From: Gordonia jinghuaiqii
GTDB taxonomy: Bacteria > Actinomycetota > Actinomycetes > Mycobacteriales > Mycobacteriaceae
Direction: 5' to 3'
DNA: 64,000 bases
Assembly: GCF_014041935.1 (NCBI RefSeq)
Contig: NZ_CP059491.1
Location: 930,001 to 994,000, forward strand
Both the position numbers and the translations under genes were made by a program. Shown here piece after piece: positions 9,744 to 20,100 of the stretch (the stretch's first letter is position 1; each line of letters starts with the position of its first letter). The notes below the pieces were generated by a model, which searched no databases, was not told the origin of the DNA, and saw only the letters and a list, made by a program, of their open reading frames with translations.

Positions 9744-10880
9744 ATGACGGAGCGGGATGCTGCTGCCGATGAGACGGCAGGCGCCGCGTCGACCTCGACG
9801 CCTGAGGGCGGGACGCAGGCCTCGTACGCGGCGGCCGGGGTCGACATCGACGCCGGCGAGCGAGCAGTGGAGCTCATCGCACCGCACGCCAAGCGCGCGT
9901 CGCGGCCCGAGGTGCTCGGCGGTATCGGCGGCTTCTCGGGGCTGTTCGCGCTCAAGGGCAACTACCGGGAGCCGGTCCTCGCCGCCGCCAGCGATGGCGT
10001 GGGTACCAAGCTCGCCATCGCCCAGGCCATCGACAAACACGACACCGTCGGCCGCGACCTCGTCGCGATGTGCGTAGACGACCTCGTCGTCTGCGGTGCC
10101 GAACCGCTGTTCCTGCAGGACTACATCGCGGTGGGCAAGGTCGTCCCGGAAACCGTCGCGCAGATCGTCGCCGGTATCGCCGACGGCTGTGTCGAAGCCG
10201 GCTGCGCACTTCTCGGCGGTGAGACCGCCGAGCATCCCGGTTTGATGCAGGACAACCACTACGACCTGTCCGCCACGGCGGTCGGCGTCGTGGAGGCCGA
10301 CAACGTCCTCACCCCCGATCGTGTCCGTGCCGGCGATGTCGTCATCGCCATGGGAGCGTCGGGACTGCACTCCAATGGCTACTCGCTGGCACGCAAGGTG
10401 CTGCTCGAGTGGGGCCACATGGACCTCTTCGGCCACGTCGAGGAGTTCGGGCGCAGCCTGGGTGAAGAGCTGCTCGAGCCCACTCGCATCTACGCCCGCG
10501 ACTGCCTCGCGCTGATCGCCGAGGCCGATGTTCGCACCTTCGCGCACATCACCGGCGGTGGACTGGCCGAGAACCTGGCACGCGTCATCCCGCAGGGTCT
10601 CGTGGCCGAGCTGGAACGCAACACCTGGACTCCCGCACCGATCTTCGCGCTCATCGCGCAGCGCGGCCGCGTCGAACAGCTCGAGATGGAGCGCACCTTC
10701 AACATGGGTGTCGGCATGGTCGCCGTCGTCGCCCCCGAGGACACCGATCGTGCGCAGGCGGTCCTGACCGCCCGCCACGTGGACAACTGGGTCCTCGGCA
10801 CGATCAAGCGGTCGAACGAGCCCAAGAGCGCCGAGGCCGGCGCGCGCGTCTCCCTGATGGGGGAGCACCCGCGCTTCTAG
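9744..10880 (+). CDS. purM: Phosphoribosylformylglycinamidine cyclo-ligase PurM
   Basis: PurM closes the imidazole ring to give aminoimidazole ribonucleotide. From ATG 9744 the protein has 378 residues. It shows SYAAAGVDIDAGERAVELI, GVGTKL (ASDGVGTKLAIA), the DDLVVCGAEPLFLQDY motif and HITGGGLAENLAR, all typical. ATG 9744 lies 10 nt after AGGGAG (9728-9733); GTG 9741 and GTG 9723 are alternatives, the latter without a usable ribosome binding site. A strong terminator follows. Confidence 0.95.
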   Translation: MTERDAAADETAGAASTSTPEGGTQASYAAAGVDIDAGERAVELIAPHAKRASRPEVLGGIGGFSGLFALKGNYREPVLAAASDGVGTKLAIAQAIDKHDTVGRDLVAMCVDDLVVCGAEPLFLQDYIAVGKVVPETVAQIVAGIADGCVEAGCALLGGETAEHPGLMQDNHYDLSATAVGVVEADNVLTPDRVRAGDVVIAMGASGLHSNGYSLARKVLLEWGHMDLFGHVEEFGRSLGEELLEPTRIYARDCLALIAEADVRTFAHITGGGLAENLARVIPQGLVAELERNTWTPAPIFALIAQRGRVEQLEMERTFNMGVGMVAVVAPEDTDRAQAVLTARHVDNWVLGTIKRSNEPKSAEAGARVSLMGEHPRF

Positions 10881-10904
10881 GCGGGCGGGACGGTCTCACC
10901 ACCG

Positions 10905-10936
10905 GCACAGCGACAAACACGCACAGCGACAAACAC
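10905..10936. repeat. Two tandem copies of a 16-bp unit
   Basis: The unit gcacagcgacaaacac occurs twice without a gap (10905-10920 and 10921-10936), directly before the purM terminator stem. It looks like a local duplication. Confidence 0.85.
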
Positions 10937-10986
10937 AACGAAGAAGCTCGCCGATGGGATCTCCCACGGCGAGCTTCTTCGTTGTG
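10934..10986 (+). terminator. Strong terminator downstream of purM
   Basis: CACAACGAAGAAGCTCGCC (10934-10952) pairs perfectly with 10968-10986 in a 19-bp stem, and the 15-nt loop can itself pair GGGA with TCCC. There is no long T-run, as is usual for GC-rich actinobacteria. It can act in both orientations. Confidence 0.8.
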
Positions 10987-11180
10987 CGAATGGAATTGTT
11001 CGAACTTCGATATTCAGTTGTCGCTGATGTTCGGATCACCCCGGTACGGACCTTGGGAGGCGGTGAGCCACGGGTCCGTACGTGAAGATGACCCGCGTCG
11101 CCGCGGGCCCGTTCACACGGAAAAGATGTTGGGGTGATGCCGGGTGCGAGGAACGAGACTGCGCCCGTGGAGCGTGCGCG

Positions 11181-11360
11181 TCACGCGCGTCGCCACTCCT
11201 CCTCGTCCACCCACTCGTCCACCGGATCCGGTCGGCGTACAACCGGATCGCTCTGCCCGGAAAGTTCGCGCTGCAGACTTTCCAGATCGGTGTTCGGCGT
11301 GGAGTACTTCAGCTGACGTGCAACCTTCGTCTGCTTTGCCTTTGCCCGGCCGCGGCCCAT
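11181..11360 (-). CDS. DUF3073 small protein (Rv0810c-like)
   Basis: This 59-residue protein starts MGRGRAKAKQTKVARQLKYS and ends VDEWVDEEEW-RRA. That is the DUF3073 pattern: a basic head, a KYSTPNTDLESLQREL centre and an acidic tryptophan tail. The family is found in actinobacteria next to purM, as Rv0810c in M. tuberculosis, which matches this position. The ATG at 11360 follows GAGGGGG. The function is unknown; a small cytosolic nucleic-acid or protein binder is only a guess. The short length and high charge make it easy to miss. Confidence 0.9.
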   Translation of the reverse strand: MGRGRAKAKQTKVARQLKYSTPNTDLESLQRELSGQSDPVVRRPDPVDEWVDEEEWRRA

Positions 11361-11381
11361 ATGGGACCCCCTCGCACAATG

Positions 11382-11412
11382 ACGGGGCGGCCAAACAACT
11401 TGGCGGCCCCGT
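11382..11412 (-). terminator. Hairpin after the MOSC gene
   Basis: Thirteen-base arms at 11382-11394 and 11400-11412 pair with one mismatch around a 5-nt loop. The hairpin sits between the stop of the MOSC gene and the start of DUF3073, so it would end the ygfZ-MOSC transcript. Confidence 0.5.
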
Positions 11413-11455
11413 TCTCTTGAAGTAATTCTGTCGTGCTGACCAGTCTAGCGCGCCT

Positions 11456-12133
11456 CTAGGATTTGTGTTGTCCGCCCTGCCTCGCCACGCCGTCGCGGCG
11501 TTCCGACTTGGCCACGACCTTGCGAGCCTCGCGGCGGACCTTGACCGGGAGATCGTCTCGCTCGAGCAGTTTCCGGATGGCTTCGGGATCGCCGCCGACG
11601 AGCAGATGCCGCGACCGCACCCCGTGGTCGGGACGCGCCACGACCGAGACCGGATCACCCGCGCCCACGGTGCCCGGATGGACAACCCGCAGGTAGGTGC
11701 CGAAATCCGCCTGGCTCATGAAGCGCTTCATCCACCCGGGCTCACCCGCCCACACCGCGAAGGTCTTGCACGGGACACGCGGGATGGTGACCTCGAGGAC
11801 GAGTCCGTCGTTCCCGACGGCCCACCGCTCGCCGACCAGTGCGCCGCTGACCTCCACGCCGTCGATCCGGAGGTTCTCGCCGAACCACCCGTAAGGAAGC
11901 TCACGTCCGAGCTCGTCGGACCACCGCCGCGCCTCGGCGTCGGAGTAGGCGTAGACGGCCTGATCGATGCCGCCGTGATACCGCTTGTTGCCCACGTGGT
12001 CGGAGACGAGTCCGAGTTCGTTCACCTCGACCCGACCGGACTGCGGGCGCTTGTCGATGGCCGAGCGGCCGATGCCGTCGAGCATCACGTCCTCGACGGC
12101 CGCGCACACCGCCAGGACCGAGCCTGTGCCCAC
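11456..12133 (-). CDS. MOSC domain protein (YiiM-like)
   Basis: The 225-residue protein has the MOSC fold with the YHGGIDQAVYAYS and GWFGENLRIDG segments and the conserved cysteine of IPRVPCKTF (about residue 127), which in this superfamily handles sulfur or molybdenum-cofactor-dependent reduction of N-hydroxylated compounds. The GTG start lies 3 nt after the stop of the upstream ygfZ-like gene, so the two are translationally coupled. The C-terminus is a basic, probably flexible tail. The exact substrate is unknown. Confidence 0.8.
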   Translation of the reverse strand: MGTGSVLAVCAAVEDVMLDGIGRSAIDKRPQSGRVEVNELGLVSDHVGNKRYHGGIDQAVYAYSDAEARRWSDELGRELPYGWFGENLRIDGVEVSGALVGERWAVGNDGLVLEVTIPRVPCKTFAVWAGEPGWMKRFMSQADFGTYLRVVHPGTVGAGDPVSVVARPDHGVRSRHLLVGGDPEAIRKLLERDDLPVKVRREARKVVAKSERRDGVARQGGQHKS

Positions 12134-12136
12134 TCT

Positions 12137-13315
12137 TCAGGCTCCCGGCGTCGACGAGCCGCCGCGGAGCCGCTCCACGGCCGCACGGCCGGCCTGGACG
12201 CGCTCGTCCTCGCGGACCGAGTCGGGGTCGATCCGAGCGCTGATCGTGGCGTCGGTGCCGACGGTCAACTCGACGTCGGCGCCGACGTTGCGCTTGACGA
12301 GGGCGAGCGCGATCGGTCCCCACTCGTAGTGGTCGACGACGGTGCCCACCCGGCCCACGGTGCGCCCGCCCGCGGTGACCGGGTCGCCGGTGGTGGGTCG
12401 CTCGTCGGAACTGCCGTCGAGGTGCAACAGCACCAGGCGCCGAGGTGACTTGCCCAGGTTGTGGACCCGGGCCACCGTCTCCTGGCCGCGGTAACACCCC
12501 TTGTCCAGGTGAACGGCGCCGAGCTCGTCGGGTCCGCCGATCCAGTTGACCTCGTGGGGGATCGTCCGCTCGTCGGTGTCGGCTCCCAGGCGAGGGCGCA
12601 GCGCCGCGACGCGCAGGGCGTCGTATGCCCAGCTGCCCGCCATCCGTGCGCCCGCCTCGGTCAGCGTGTCCCACCAGCGCATCAGTACGTACTCGGGCAC
12701 GAGGAGGTCGACGACCGGCAGGCCGGCATGCTCGCCGAAGGGCGGCATCCGTCGCCAGAAGCCGAGGGGTTCGTCCTCGTGGTGCGACTCGGGCAGTGAG
12801 CCGGCCTGGTAGATCCGGGCGTCGGCACCGATCTCGAGGAGATCTGCGACCGGGCCGTCGAGGGCGCCCGGGCCGATCAGGGTCACGGCCTTCATGTCCG
12901 GACGTGCCGCCGGTTGCGCCTTGGCCCAGAACACCATCTTGCCGAGGAAGCCCAGAAGCGGCTCGCCGCGCGGGCCCTCGGTGTCGATCCAGGTGACGCC
13001 GTCGACGTCGGTGACGACGAAATGTTCCTCGATGCGGCCGTTGGCGTCGAGGGACAGGTTCTCCGCGCTCGATCGGTCGGGGAGATCGGCGATGTGCTGG
13101 CTGGAGATCGTGTGCAGCCAGCTGAGACGTTCGGCGCCGGCGATCTCGATGACCGCGCGGTCGGAACGGTCGACGATGATCACCCCGGAGGATGCGGCGC
13201 GTTGCTCGCCGAGCGGGTCGCCGTAGTGCCACGCGGTGTCGGTCGAGTTGAGTTCTCCGGGACCGGGGACCGCCCCGCCCTCGGAATGCCTGGTCAGGAT
13301 GGGTGAACGGCTCAC
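12137..13315 (-). CDS. ygfZ: YgfZ/GcvT-type folate-binding protein
   Basis: The 392-residue protein has the GcvT-like fold and the diagnostic KGCYRGQE motif, whose cysteine is essential in YgfZ. YgfZ proteins use folate to help assemble or repair certain Fe-S enzymes. It corresponds to Rv0811c by position. GTG 13315 lies 6 nt after TAGAAT (13322-13327), so the transcript is probably leaderless. It is coupled to the downstream MOSC gene and divergent from the class IV aminotransferase gene. PurF, which also needs Fe-S, is encoded nearby, but a link is only inference. Confidence 0.85.
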   Translation of the reverse strand: MSRSPILTRHSEGGAVPGPGELNSTDTAWHYGDPLGEQRAASSGVIIVDRSDRAVIEIAGAERLSWLHTISSQHIADLPDRSSAENLSLDANGRIEEHFVVTDVDGVTWIDTEGPRGEPLLGFLGKMVFWAKAQPAARPDMKAVTLIGPGALDGPVADLLEIGADARIYQAGSLPESHHEDEPLGFWRRMPPFGEHAGLPVVDLLVPEYVLMRWWDTLTEAGARMAGSWAYDALRVAALRPRLGADTDERTIPHEVNWIGGPDELGAVHLDKGCYRGQETVARVHNLGKSPRRLVLLHLDGSSDERPTTGDPVTAGGRTVGRVGTVVDHYEWGPIALALVKRNVGADVELTVGTDATISARIDPDSVREDERVQAGRAAVERLRGGSSTPGA

Positions 13316-13321
13316 GCGTCG

Positions 13322-13327
13322 ATTCTA
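13322..13327 (-). promoter_or_regulatory. -10 element TAGAAT of ygfZ
   Basis: On the minus strand TAGAAT ends 6 nt before GTG 13315. The spacer holds no ribosome binding site. Confidence 0.55.
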
Positions 13328-13389
13328 CGGGTCACTGCGGCCCCGGGGGCGGGGAGCACCGGCCGGGGACACATGGCAGCCTTCTAGCC

Positions 13390-14259
13390 ATGTCGGATTC
13401 GATCCTGGTCACGCTCGACGGCACGCAGCACGACGCCGATGCACCCTTCCTGCACGCCGACGACCTCGCCGCCGTCCGCGGCGACGGCATCTTCGAGACC
13501 CTGCTCGTCCGCTCGGGGCGGGCGCGTTGCGTCCGGCTCCACCTCGAGCGGCTGGCCCGCAGTGCGGCCGCGATGGACCTGGACAAGCCGGATCTCGACG
13601 TGTGGCACGACGCCGTCGACGCCGCCGTCGAGGCGTGGACGAAGGCCCACGGGACGTCGGGCGAAGCCCTGCTGCGCCTGGTCTACACGCGTGGGCGCGA
13701 ACACGGTTCGACGCCGACGGGATATGTGACCGTCGACGCGGTGCCCGAGCGCGTCGTCACGGCGCGGACCGAGGGCGTCTCGGTGATCACCCTCGACCGG
13801 GGATTCTCGATCGACCTCGCCGCGCGTGCGCCCTGGCAGCTGCTCGGCGTCAAGACGCTCAGCTACGCCACCAACATGGCCGCGCTGCGGCATGCGGCGT
13901 CGGAGGGCTACGACGACGTGATCTTCGTGAGCAGCGAAGGCGTCGTCCTCGAGGGGCCCCGATCGACCGTGGTCGCCGTCTACGGGGACACGCTGGTCAC
14001 CCCGCCCTCCGAGACCGGGATCCTGGAATCGACAACGGTCCGGGCCGTCTTCGATCTGGCGGTCCAGGAGGGGTGGAAGACCAAGGCAGAGGTCCTGCGG
14101 CCCGAAGACCTCGTCGCGGCCGATTCGGTCTGGCTGGTCAGCAGCGTGACCCTCGCGGCCCGGGTCACCCACCTCAACCGGTACGTGATGCCCGTCCCGT
14201 CGGACTCGAAGAAATTCTCCGCTTTGGTAGACCGCGCGATCTCCGTCGATCACAATTGA
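13390..14259 (+). CDS. Class IV aminotransferase / aminodeoxychorismate lyase
   Basis: This 289-residue PLP enzyme of fold type IV has the RGDGIFETLLVR segment near residue 35, a lysine in LLGVKTLSYATNMAAL that should hold PLP, the glutamate-containing FVSSEGVVLEGPRSTV strand, and TPPSETGILEST binding the cofactor phosphate. Such proteins act as 4-amino-4-deoxychorismate lyase (PabC, folate synthesis) or as branched-chain/D-amino-acid transaminases. The position next to ygfZ corresponds to Rv0812, where a PabC role has been suggested. ATG 13390 has no clear ribosome binding site. Confidence 0.8.
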   Translation: MSDSILVTLDGTQHDADAPFLHADDLAAVRGDGIFETLLVRSGRARCVRLHLERLARSAAAMDLDKPDLDVWHDAVDAAVEAWTKAHGTSGEALLRLVYTRGREHGSTPTGYVTVDAVPERVVTARTEGVSVITLDRGFSIDLAARAPWQLLGVKTLSYATNMAALRHAASEGYDDVIFVSSEGVVLEGPRSTVVAVYGDTLVTPPSETGILESTTVRAVFDLAVQEGWKTKAEVLRPEDLVAADSVWLVSSVTLAARVTHLNRYVMPVPSDSKKFSALVDRAISVDHN

Positions 14260-14396
14260 TCTCGGTCACTCCTCACTGATCGCAAGTAGCCCGGCACACC
14301 GCCGCGGCGATGAGAGCGAACACACCCGCGACCGCGCCGTCGCGGGACCTTTGGCGCTTGTCCCCCTCCGTGACCAGGGGTAACGTCGCGCCCAAG

Positions 14397-14422
14397 CCCT
14401 ACTACTACTGGTAGTAGTAGGG
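14397..14422. promoter_or_regulatory. 26-bp palindromic operator upstream of cydA
   Basis: CCCTACTACTAC and GTAGTAGTAGGG (14397-14408 and 14411-14422) are perfect 12-base inverted arms separated by TG, ending 60 bp before the cydA start. Each arm also contains three tandem CTA triplets. It fits a dimeric repressor or activator site. The TAC...GTA half-sites are reminiscent of BlaI/CopY-type operators, but I cannot assign the regulator. Confidence 0.65.
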
Positions 14423-14482
14423 ATCTTTCGACCCGCTCCGCCCACCCCGGCCCGGGAACGGCAACTCGATTCGAGGCGAGAT

Positions 14483-16063
14483 ATGGACGCTCTGGACGTC
14501 TCCAGATGGCAATTCGGGATCACGACCGTCTATCACTTCATCCTGGTGCCGCTGACCATCGGTCTCGCGCCGATGATCGCGGTGATGCAGACCGTGTGGC
14601 ACGTGACCGGGAACGAGCAGTGGCTGCGTGCGACGAAGTTCTTCGGGAAGCTCTTCCTGATCAACTTCGCGCTCGGCGTCGCCACCGGCATCGTGCAGGA
14701 GTTCCAGTTCGGCATGAACTGGAGCGAGTACAGTCGATTCGTCGCCGACGTCTTCGGGGCCCCGCTGGCCCTGGAGGGACTCGTCGCGTTCTTCCTGGAG
14801 TCGACGTTCATCGGACTGTGGATCTTCGGCTGGGACCGGCTACCGCGCAGGGTGCATCTGGCATGCATCTGGCTGGCATCCGCAGGCGTCATCGCCTCGG
14901 CGTACTTCATCATCGCCGCGAACTCATGGATGCAGCACCCGGTCGGCGTGGTCTGGGACGAGACCCGCGACCGGCCGCGGATGAACGACTTCTGGGCGGT
15001 GATCACCAACAGCACGACGCTCGCGGCGTTCCCGCACGTGATCGCCGGCGCGTTCCTCACCGCGGGCACCTTCGTCGCCGCCATCGGCTGCTGGTGGATG
15101 GCCCGGAATTCCTGGCGCGCCAAGAAACTTCGCGAGGCCATCGAGACCGGCGACACCTCGGAGATGCCCAAGACCACCTCGCCGAGCCACATCGACGCCA
15201 CGCCGGAGGATCTCGAGCGCGACGCCCGGCACTTCTGGCGGCCCGTCACCCGCTTCGCGCTGTGGGTCACCATCGTGTCCGGCGTGGCACTGTTCATCAC
15301 CGGAGACCTCCAGTCCCAGATCATGTTCAATCAGCAACCCATGAAAATGGCTGCGGCGGAATCGCTCTGTGAGACCGAGACCGGTGCGGGATTCTCGGTG
15401 CTGGCCATCGGGCGACAGAACAACTGCGAGAACATCGAGCACATCATCGAGGTCCCGAAGATGCTGTCGTTCCTCGCCGATCACAGTTTCGACAGCACCC
15501 TGCAGGGGGTCGAGGAGTTACAGCAGCAATACACCGAAGCGCTTGCCGGACAACCCGGCGTGGCGCCCGGCCAGAACTTCGCACCCAACCTCTTCGTCAC
15601 CTACTGGGCGTTCCGCGCCATGATCACCTGGGCGCTGGGGTCCGTGGTCGTGGCCCTGGGCGGACTGTGGCTCACTCGCCGCAAGCGTGTCGTGGAATCC
15701 CGCAAGTTCGGGCTGCTGGCGCTGTGGATGATCCCGACGCCCTTCCTGGCCAACAGTTCCGGCTGGATCTTCACCGAGATGGGGCGCCAGCCGTGGGTCG
15801 TCGCACCCAACTGGGAGAACGACCTCGATCCGTTGCGGATCAACATGCTCGTGCAGAACGGTGTGTCGAATCACTCGGCGGGGATGGTGTGGGTGACACT
15901 GATCGGCTTCACCCTGCTGTACGGGGCGTTGGGCGTGGTGTGGTTCATGCTCCAGCGGAGGTATGTGATCGAAGGTCCCGCCACCTACGACTCGAGACCA
16001 CCTGGTCACTCCGACCCCGACGCCGACAGCGATGAGCCCAAACAGCTCTCGTTCGCGTACTAG
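14483..16063 (+). CDS. cydA: Cytochrome bd quinol oxidase subunit I
   Basis: CydA is the catalytic membrane subunit carrying hemes b558, b595 and d, which oxidises quinol and reduces oxygen. The protein has 526 residues, normal for the family, with many membrane helices. His18 in TTVYHFILVPLTIGL is the expected heme ligand, EFQFGMNWSEYSRFVGD-like sequence follows (here with VAD), and the conserved GRQPW occurs in the C-terminal third. ATG 14483 is preceded by GAGGCGAG. It is the first gene of cydABDC; the palindrome at 14397-14422 is the obvious control site. Confidence 0.97.
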   Translation: MDALDVSRWQFGITTVYHFILVPLTIGLAPMIAVMQTVWHVTGNEQWLRATKFFGKLFLINFALGVATGIVQEFQFGMNWSEYSRFVADVFGAPLALEGLVAFFLESTFIGLWIFGWDRLPRRVHLACIWLASAGVIASAYFIIAANSWMQHPVGVVWDETRDRPRMNDFWAVITNSTTLAAFPHVIAGAFLTAGTFVAAIGCWWMARNSWRAKKLREAIETGDTSEMPKTTSPSHIDATPEDLERDARHFWRPVTRFALWVTIVSGVALFITGDLQSQIMFNQQPMKMAAAESLCETETGAGFSVLAIGRQNNCENIEHIIEVPKMLSFLADHSFDSTLQGVEELQQQYTEALAGQPGVAPGQNFAPNLFVTYWAFRAMITWALGSVVVALGGLWLTRRKRVVESRKFGLLALWMIPTPFLANSSGWIFTEMGRQPWVVAPNWENDLDPLRINMLVQNGVSNHSAGMVWVTLIGFTLLYGALGVVWFMLQRRYVIEGPATYDSRPPGHSDPDADSDEPKQLSFAY

Positions 16064-16105
16064 CGGCGAACACCCGAAGCGTCACACCCAGAATAGGAGA
16101 GACCA

Positions 16106-17188
16106 GTGGGACTTCCGGAGATCTGGTTCCTGATCATCGCAGTGCTGTTCGTCGGGTACTTCGTCCTCGAGGGATTCGACTACGGCGTCGGCATGCTCAT
16201 GCCCGTCCTCGGCCGCAGCCACACCGGCGGGGACGAGAAGGTGTCGCCCGACGAGCCGGCAGCCGACCCCGACACCCGGCGTCGTGTGCTGCTCAACACC
16301 ATCGGACCGGTCTGGGACGGCAATGAGGTGTGGTTGATCACCGCCGGCGGCGCACTGTTCGCCGCTTTCGGCGGATGGTACGCAACCATGTTCTCCGCCT
16401 TCTACTTTCCGCTGTTCCTGATCCTGATCGGGTTGATCACCCGGGTCTGCGCGATCGAATGGCGCGGAAAGATCGACAACCCGCGGTGGCGGATGTGGTG
16501 CGACGTCGGTATCGGACTCGGATCGTGGATTCCGGCGATACTGTGGGGAGTCGCGTTCGCGAACGTGATCCGCGGCCTGCCCATCGATGCCGACGCCCAG
16601 TACACCGGTGGATTCTTCAACCTGCTCAACCCGTATGCGCTGCTGGGCGGTCTGACCACCCTGCTGGCCTTTCTGACCCACGGCGCGGTCTTCCTGTCCC
16701 TGAAGACCGGTGGCGTTCTGCGGGAGGACTCCATGCGGTACGCGTCGCGTCTGGCGATCCCGACGCTGGTCGTCGCGGCGTCGTTCCTGCTGTGGACCCA
16801 GTTCGCCTACGGCAGCACCTGGACCTGGATACCGGTCCTGATCGCGGCGGTGGCGGCCCTGGTGATGGTGGCGGCCACCCAGATGCGCAGAGAGGGAATG
16901 GCTTTCGCCGCCACCTCGATTGCCATCGCAGCCACCGTGGCGGCGCTGTTCGGGTCGTTGTTCCCCGAGGTGCTGCCCTCGACCACCGATCCGGCCTTCG
17001 ACCTCACCATCGACAACACGTCGTCGAGCCATTACACACTCGTCGTGATGACCTGGGCCGCTGTCCTCGTCACCCCCGTGGTGATCGGATACCAGGCCTG
17101 GACCTACTGGGTGTTCCGCAAGCGACTGTCCGTCGAGCAGATGCCCAAGCCCTCGGGTCTGCGGTCGCTGCGGGCATTCGGCGAGTGA
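16106..17188 (+). CDS. cydB: Cytochrome bd oxidase subunit II
   Basis: The 360-residue membrane subunit stabilises the heme subunit CydA. It starts MGLPEIWFLIIAVLFVGYFVLEGFDYGVG, including the LEGFDYGVG motif of CydB, and shows PVWDGNEVW in the form IGPVWDGNEVWLI near residue 70. The GTG start follows AGGAGAG. It lies 42 bp behind cydA, and its stop overlaps the cydD start (GTGA), so the operon is tightly coupled. Confidence 0.96.
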   Translation: MGLPEIWFLIIAVLFVGYFVLEGFDYGVGMLMPVLGRSHTGGDEKVSPDEPAADPDTRRRVLLNTIGPVWDGNEVWLITAGGALFAAFGGWYATMFSAFYFPLFLILIGLITRVCAIEWRGKIDNPRWRMWCDVGIGLGSWIPAILWGVAFANVIRGLPIDADAQYTGGFFNLLNPYALLGGLTTLLAFLTHGAVFLSLKTGGVLREDSMRYASRLAIPTLVVAASFLLWTQFAYGSTWTWIPVLIAAVAALVMVAATQMRREGMAFAATSIAIAATVAALFGSLFPEVLPSTTDPAFDLTIDNTSSSHYTLVVMTWAAVLVTPVVIGYQAWTYWVFRKRLSVEQMPKPSGLRSLRAFGE

Positions 17189-20100
17189 GACCTCCCCGGC
17201 CGCGGGTCTCCGCCCCGGGTTCCGCGGGGCCGCCGGTGGACCCGCGTCTGCTGCGGTATTCGCCGACGACCCGACGCTACGTCGCGGTCACCGCGGTGTT
17301 CGCGGTCGCCGAGGTGATCGCCATCATCGTCGCGGCGGGGATGGTGGCGTCGATCCTGTCGGAACTGATCGTCTTCCCCGGGCGGCGTTCCTTCGACGCG
17401 CAGTGGACCCACCTCGTGATCCTGACCGCGGCGATGGGTGCGCGGGCGGCGATGGCCTACGGCCACGACCGCTACGCACACCGGGCCGCCGAGCGGGCCA
17501 TCGCCGAATTGCGGGCCGAGGCCCTCGACGTGCTCACCGATCCGCGCCGGACCTCGCCGCGGACGCTGTCGGCGATCCGCGACCACGCCGGAACGGTGCT
17601 GCTGCGGGGGCTGGATGCGTTGGGGCCGTACCTGTCCGGGTATCTGCCCGCCCTCGTCACGTCGGCGATCGTGACTCCGACGGTGACGGTGGTGATCGCC
17701 TTCGCCGACTGGCCGTCGGCACTCATCATCCTCATCACGTTGCCTCTGATCCCGCTCTTCATGGTTCTCGTCGGATTGATGACACGCGATCGCACCACGC
17801 GCAAACTCGAGACGATGAGCAGGCTCAGTGCGCAGCTTCTGGACCTGATCGCCGGTCTGCCGACGCTGCGCGCACTGAACCGGGCCGGGGCACCCGCGGC
17901 CCGGGTCGCCGAACTCGGTGAGGCGCACCGTCGCAGCACGATGAGTTCGCTGCGGGTGGCGTTCCTGTCCGGAGCCGTCCTCGAACTCCTGGCCACCCTG
18001 TGCGTCGCGCTGGTCGCGGTGGGCATCGGCCTGCGCCTGGTCTACGGCGAGATGTCGCTCTACGCCGGTGTTTTCGCGCTGATCCTGGCGCCCGAGGCCT
18101 ATCTTCCGCTGCGTCGGGTCGGCATGCAGTTCCACAATTCGACCGACGGGCTCACCGCGGCGGGGCAGGTGTTCGAGCTGATGGACGCCTCGGCAGGCGA
18201 GGCGGAGAACGCCGCTGATCGGGTGACCGGGACGGGTGCGCGGGGCATCTCGGTTGCCGGGGAGCCGATCTCGTTGCTCGACCTCGGGGTGCACGGCCGC
18301 GACGGCTGGGCGCCGGAGTGCCTGCGCGCCACCATCGAACCGGGTTCGCTCACCGTGCTCAGCGGGCCCAACGGGTCGGGGAAGTCGACCGCGCTCGCCG
18401 CCATCATGGGGCTGATCGCACCCGACGACGGATCGGTGCTGATCGGGTCGATCCCGGTGGCCGAGGCCGACCACGAGACGCTTCACGAACAGATCGCCTG
18501 GTTGCCCCAGCAGCCCGTCATCGTCCCCGGGACGGTCGGGGAGAACGTGGAACTCTTCGGTGCGTTGCGTCGCGATGCGGCCGAACGTGCCGCGGCCGCC
18601 AGCGGATTCGACGCCGTCGTGTCCGAACTGCCCCGGCGACTCGGCACCCGACTGGGTGCCGGCGGGGTCGGCTTGTCCGCCGGACAGCGGCAGCGGCTCG
18701 CACTGACCCGGGTGCTCGCGTCGCCGGCCCCGTTGCTGCTGCTCGACGAACCGACCGCGCACCTCGACGAGGCGTCCGAACGCGACGTGCTCCGAGCGCT
18801 CCGGGACCGTGCCCGCGCAGGCGACACGGTCGTCGTGGTCGCCCATCGCGGCGTCGCGCGTGAATACGCCGACCGCGTCATCGAGTTCCCGGAGGTGCTC
18901 CATGCGCGATGACCCACTCGTACGGGCGCTGGGCTTCCTCGGACTGCGTGGACGGCCGGTTGCGAAGGCACTGATGCTCGGGGTCGGCGGGGCGTTGTCG
19001 GCCCTCGGTCTGGCCGCGCTGTCCGCATGGCTGATCACCCGTGCGTGGCAGATGCCGCCCGTGCTCTACCTGTCGGTCGCGATCACCGCGGTTCGGGCGC
19101 TGGGGATCTCACGCGGCGTGTTCCGCTACCTCGAACGGCTGGCCACCCACGATCTCGCACTACATGCGATGGCCACCTGCCGCGAACGGTTGTACACCGC
19201 TCTCGCGACCGGTTCGCCGGCCTATTCGGTGACCCTGCGCCGGGGCGACCTGCTCACCCGTACCGGCGACGACATCGACGAGATCGGCAACGCGCTCATC
19301 CGCGGACTGATCCCGATCGGTGTCGGCGTGACCACCGCGGTGGCCGCGGTGGTGGTGATGGCACTGGTGTCGGTGCCGGCAGCGCTGGTGCTCGCCGTCG
19401 CGTTGATCGTCAGCGGTTGCCTCGCGCCGTGGCTGGCCGCCCGCGGTGGGGCACAGACCGTCCGCGACGGGGCACGCGCCGCGACCGACTCCGCGGAGGC
19501 GTCGACCGCGGCGCTGTGGCACGCCTCCGAACTCGTCGTCGCACGCCGTCGGTCCGCGGTGCTGGCTGCGGCCGCGGAGGCGGACCGCAGGCACCTCGAC
19601 GCCACCGATCGCGGGATCCGATGGCAGGCATCCGCGGCTGCCGCCACCCCCATCGCGATGGGCGTCTCGCTACTCGCCGCATGTGTGATCGCCATCCAGC
19701 TCGCATCCGAGAACGCCGGTTCGCTCGCCGGGGTGGCGTCGGGAGAGGGACTGACCCCGATGATCCTGGGTGTGCTCGTCCTCCTGCCCCTGTCGGCCTT
19801 CGAGTCCACCGCACCGCTCACCGAGGCGGGCCTGCAGATCGAACGCAGCCGCCAGAGCGCAGCCAGGGTGATGGCGCTCGTCGACGGCGCGCGTGCCGAC
19901 GGTGTCGCCGTCCCCGACGTGGAGGTACACGATTCGCCGGTGCGGCTGTCGACGGCCGGTCTGCGGTGGGGTCGAGAGGACCGCGGGATCCTGGGTCCGC
20001 AGACCGGCGTCGACCTGGATCTGCGTCCCGGTTCGCGACTTGCGGTGGTGGGGCCCAGCGGCGTCGGCAAGTCGACGCTGCTGCTCACCCTCGCCGGGTT

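Larger units (their letters stand above)
10881..11180. other. Intergenic region with repeat, terminator and second hairpin
   Basis: This 300-bp gap lies between the convergent purM and DUF3073 genes. It contains a tandem repeat (10905-10936), the purM terminator (10934-10986) and a second inverted repeat, GTACGGACC/GGTCCGTAC at 11044-11052 and 11073-11081, which may serve the DUF3073 transcript. I see no convincing gene. Confidence 0.5.
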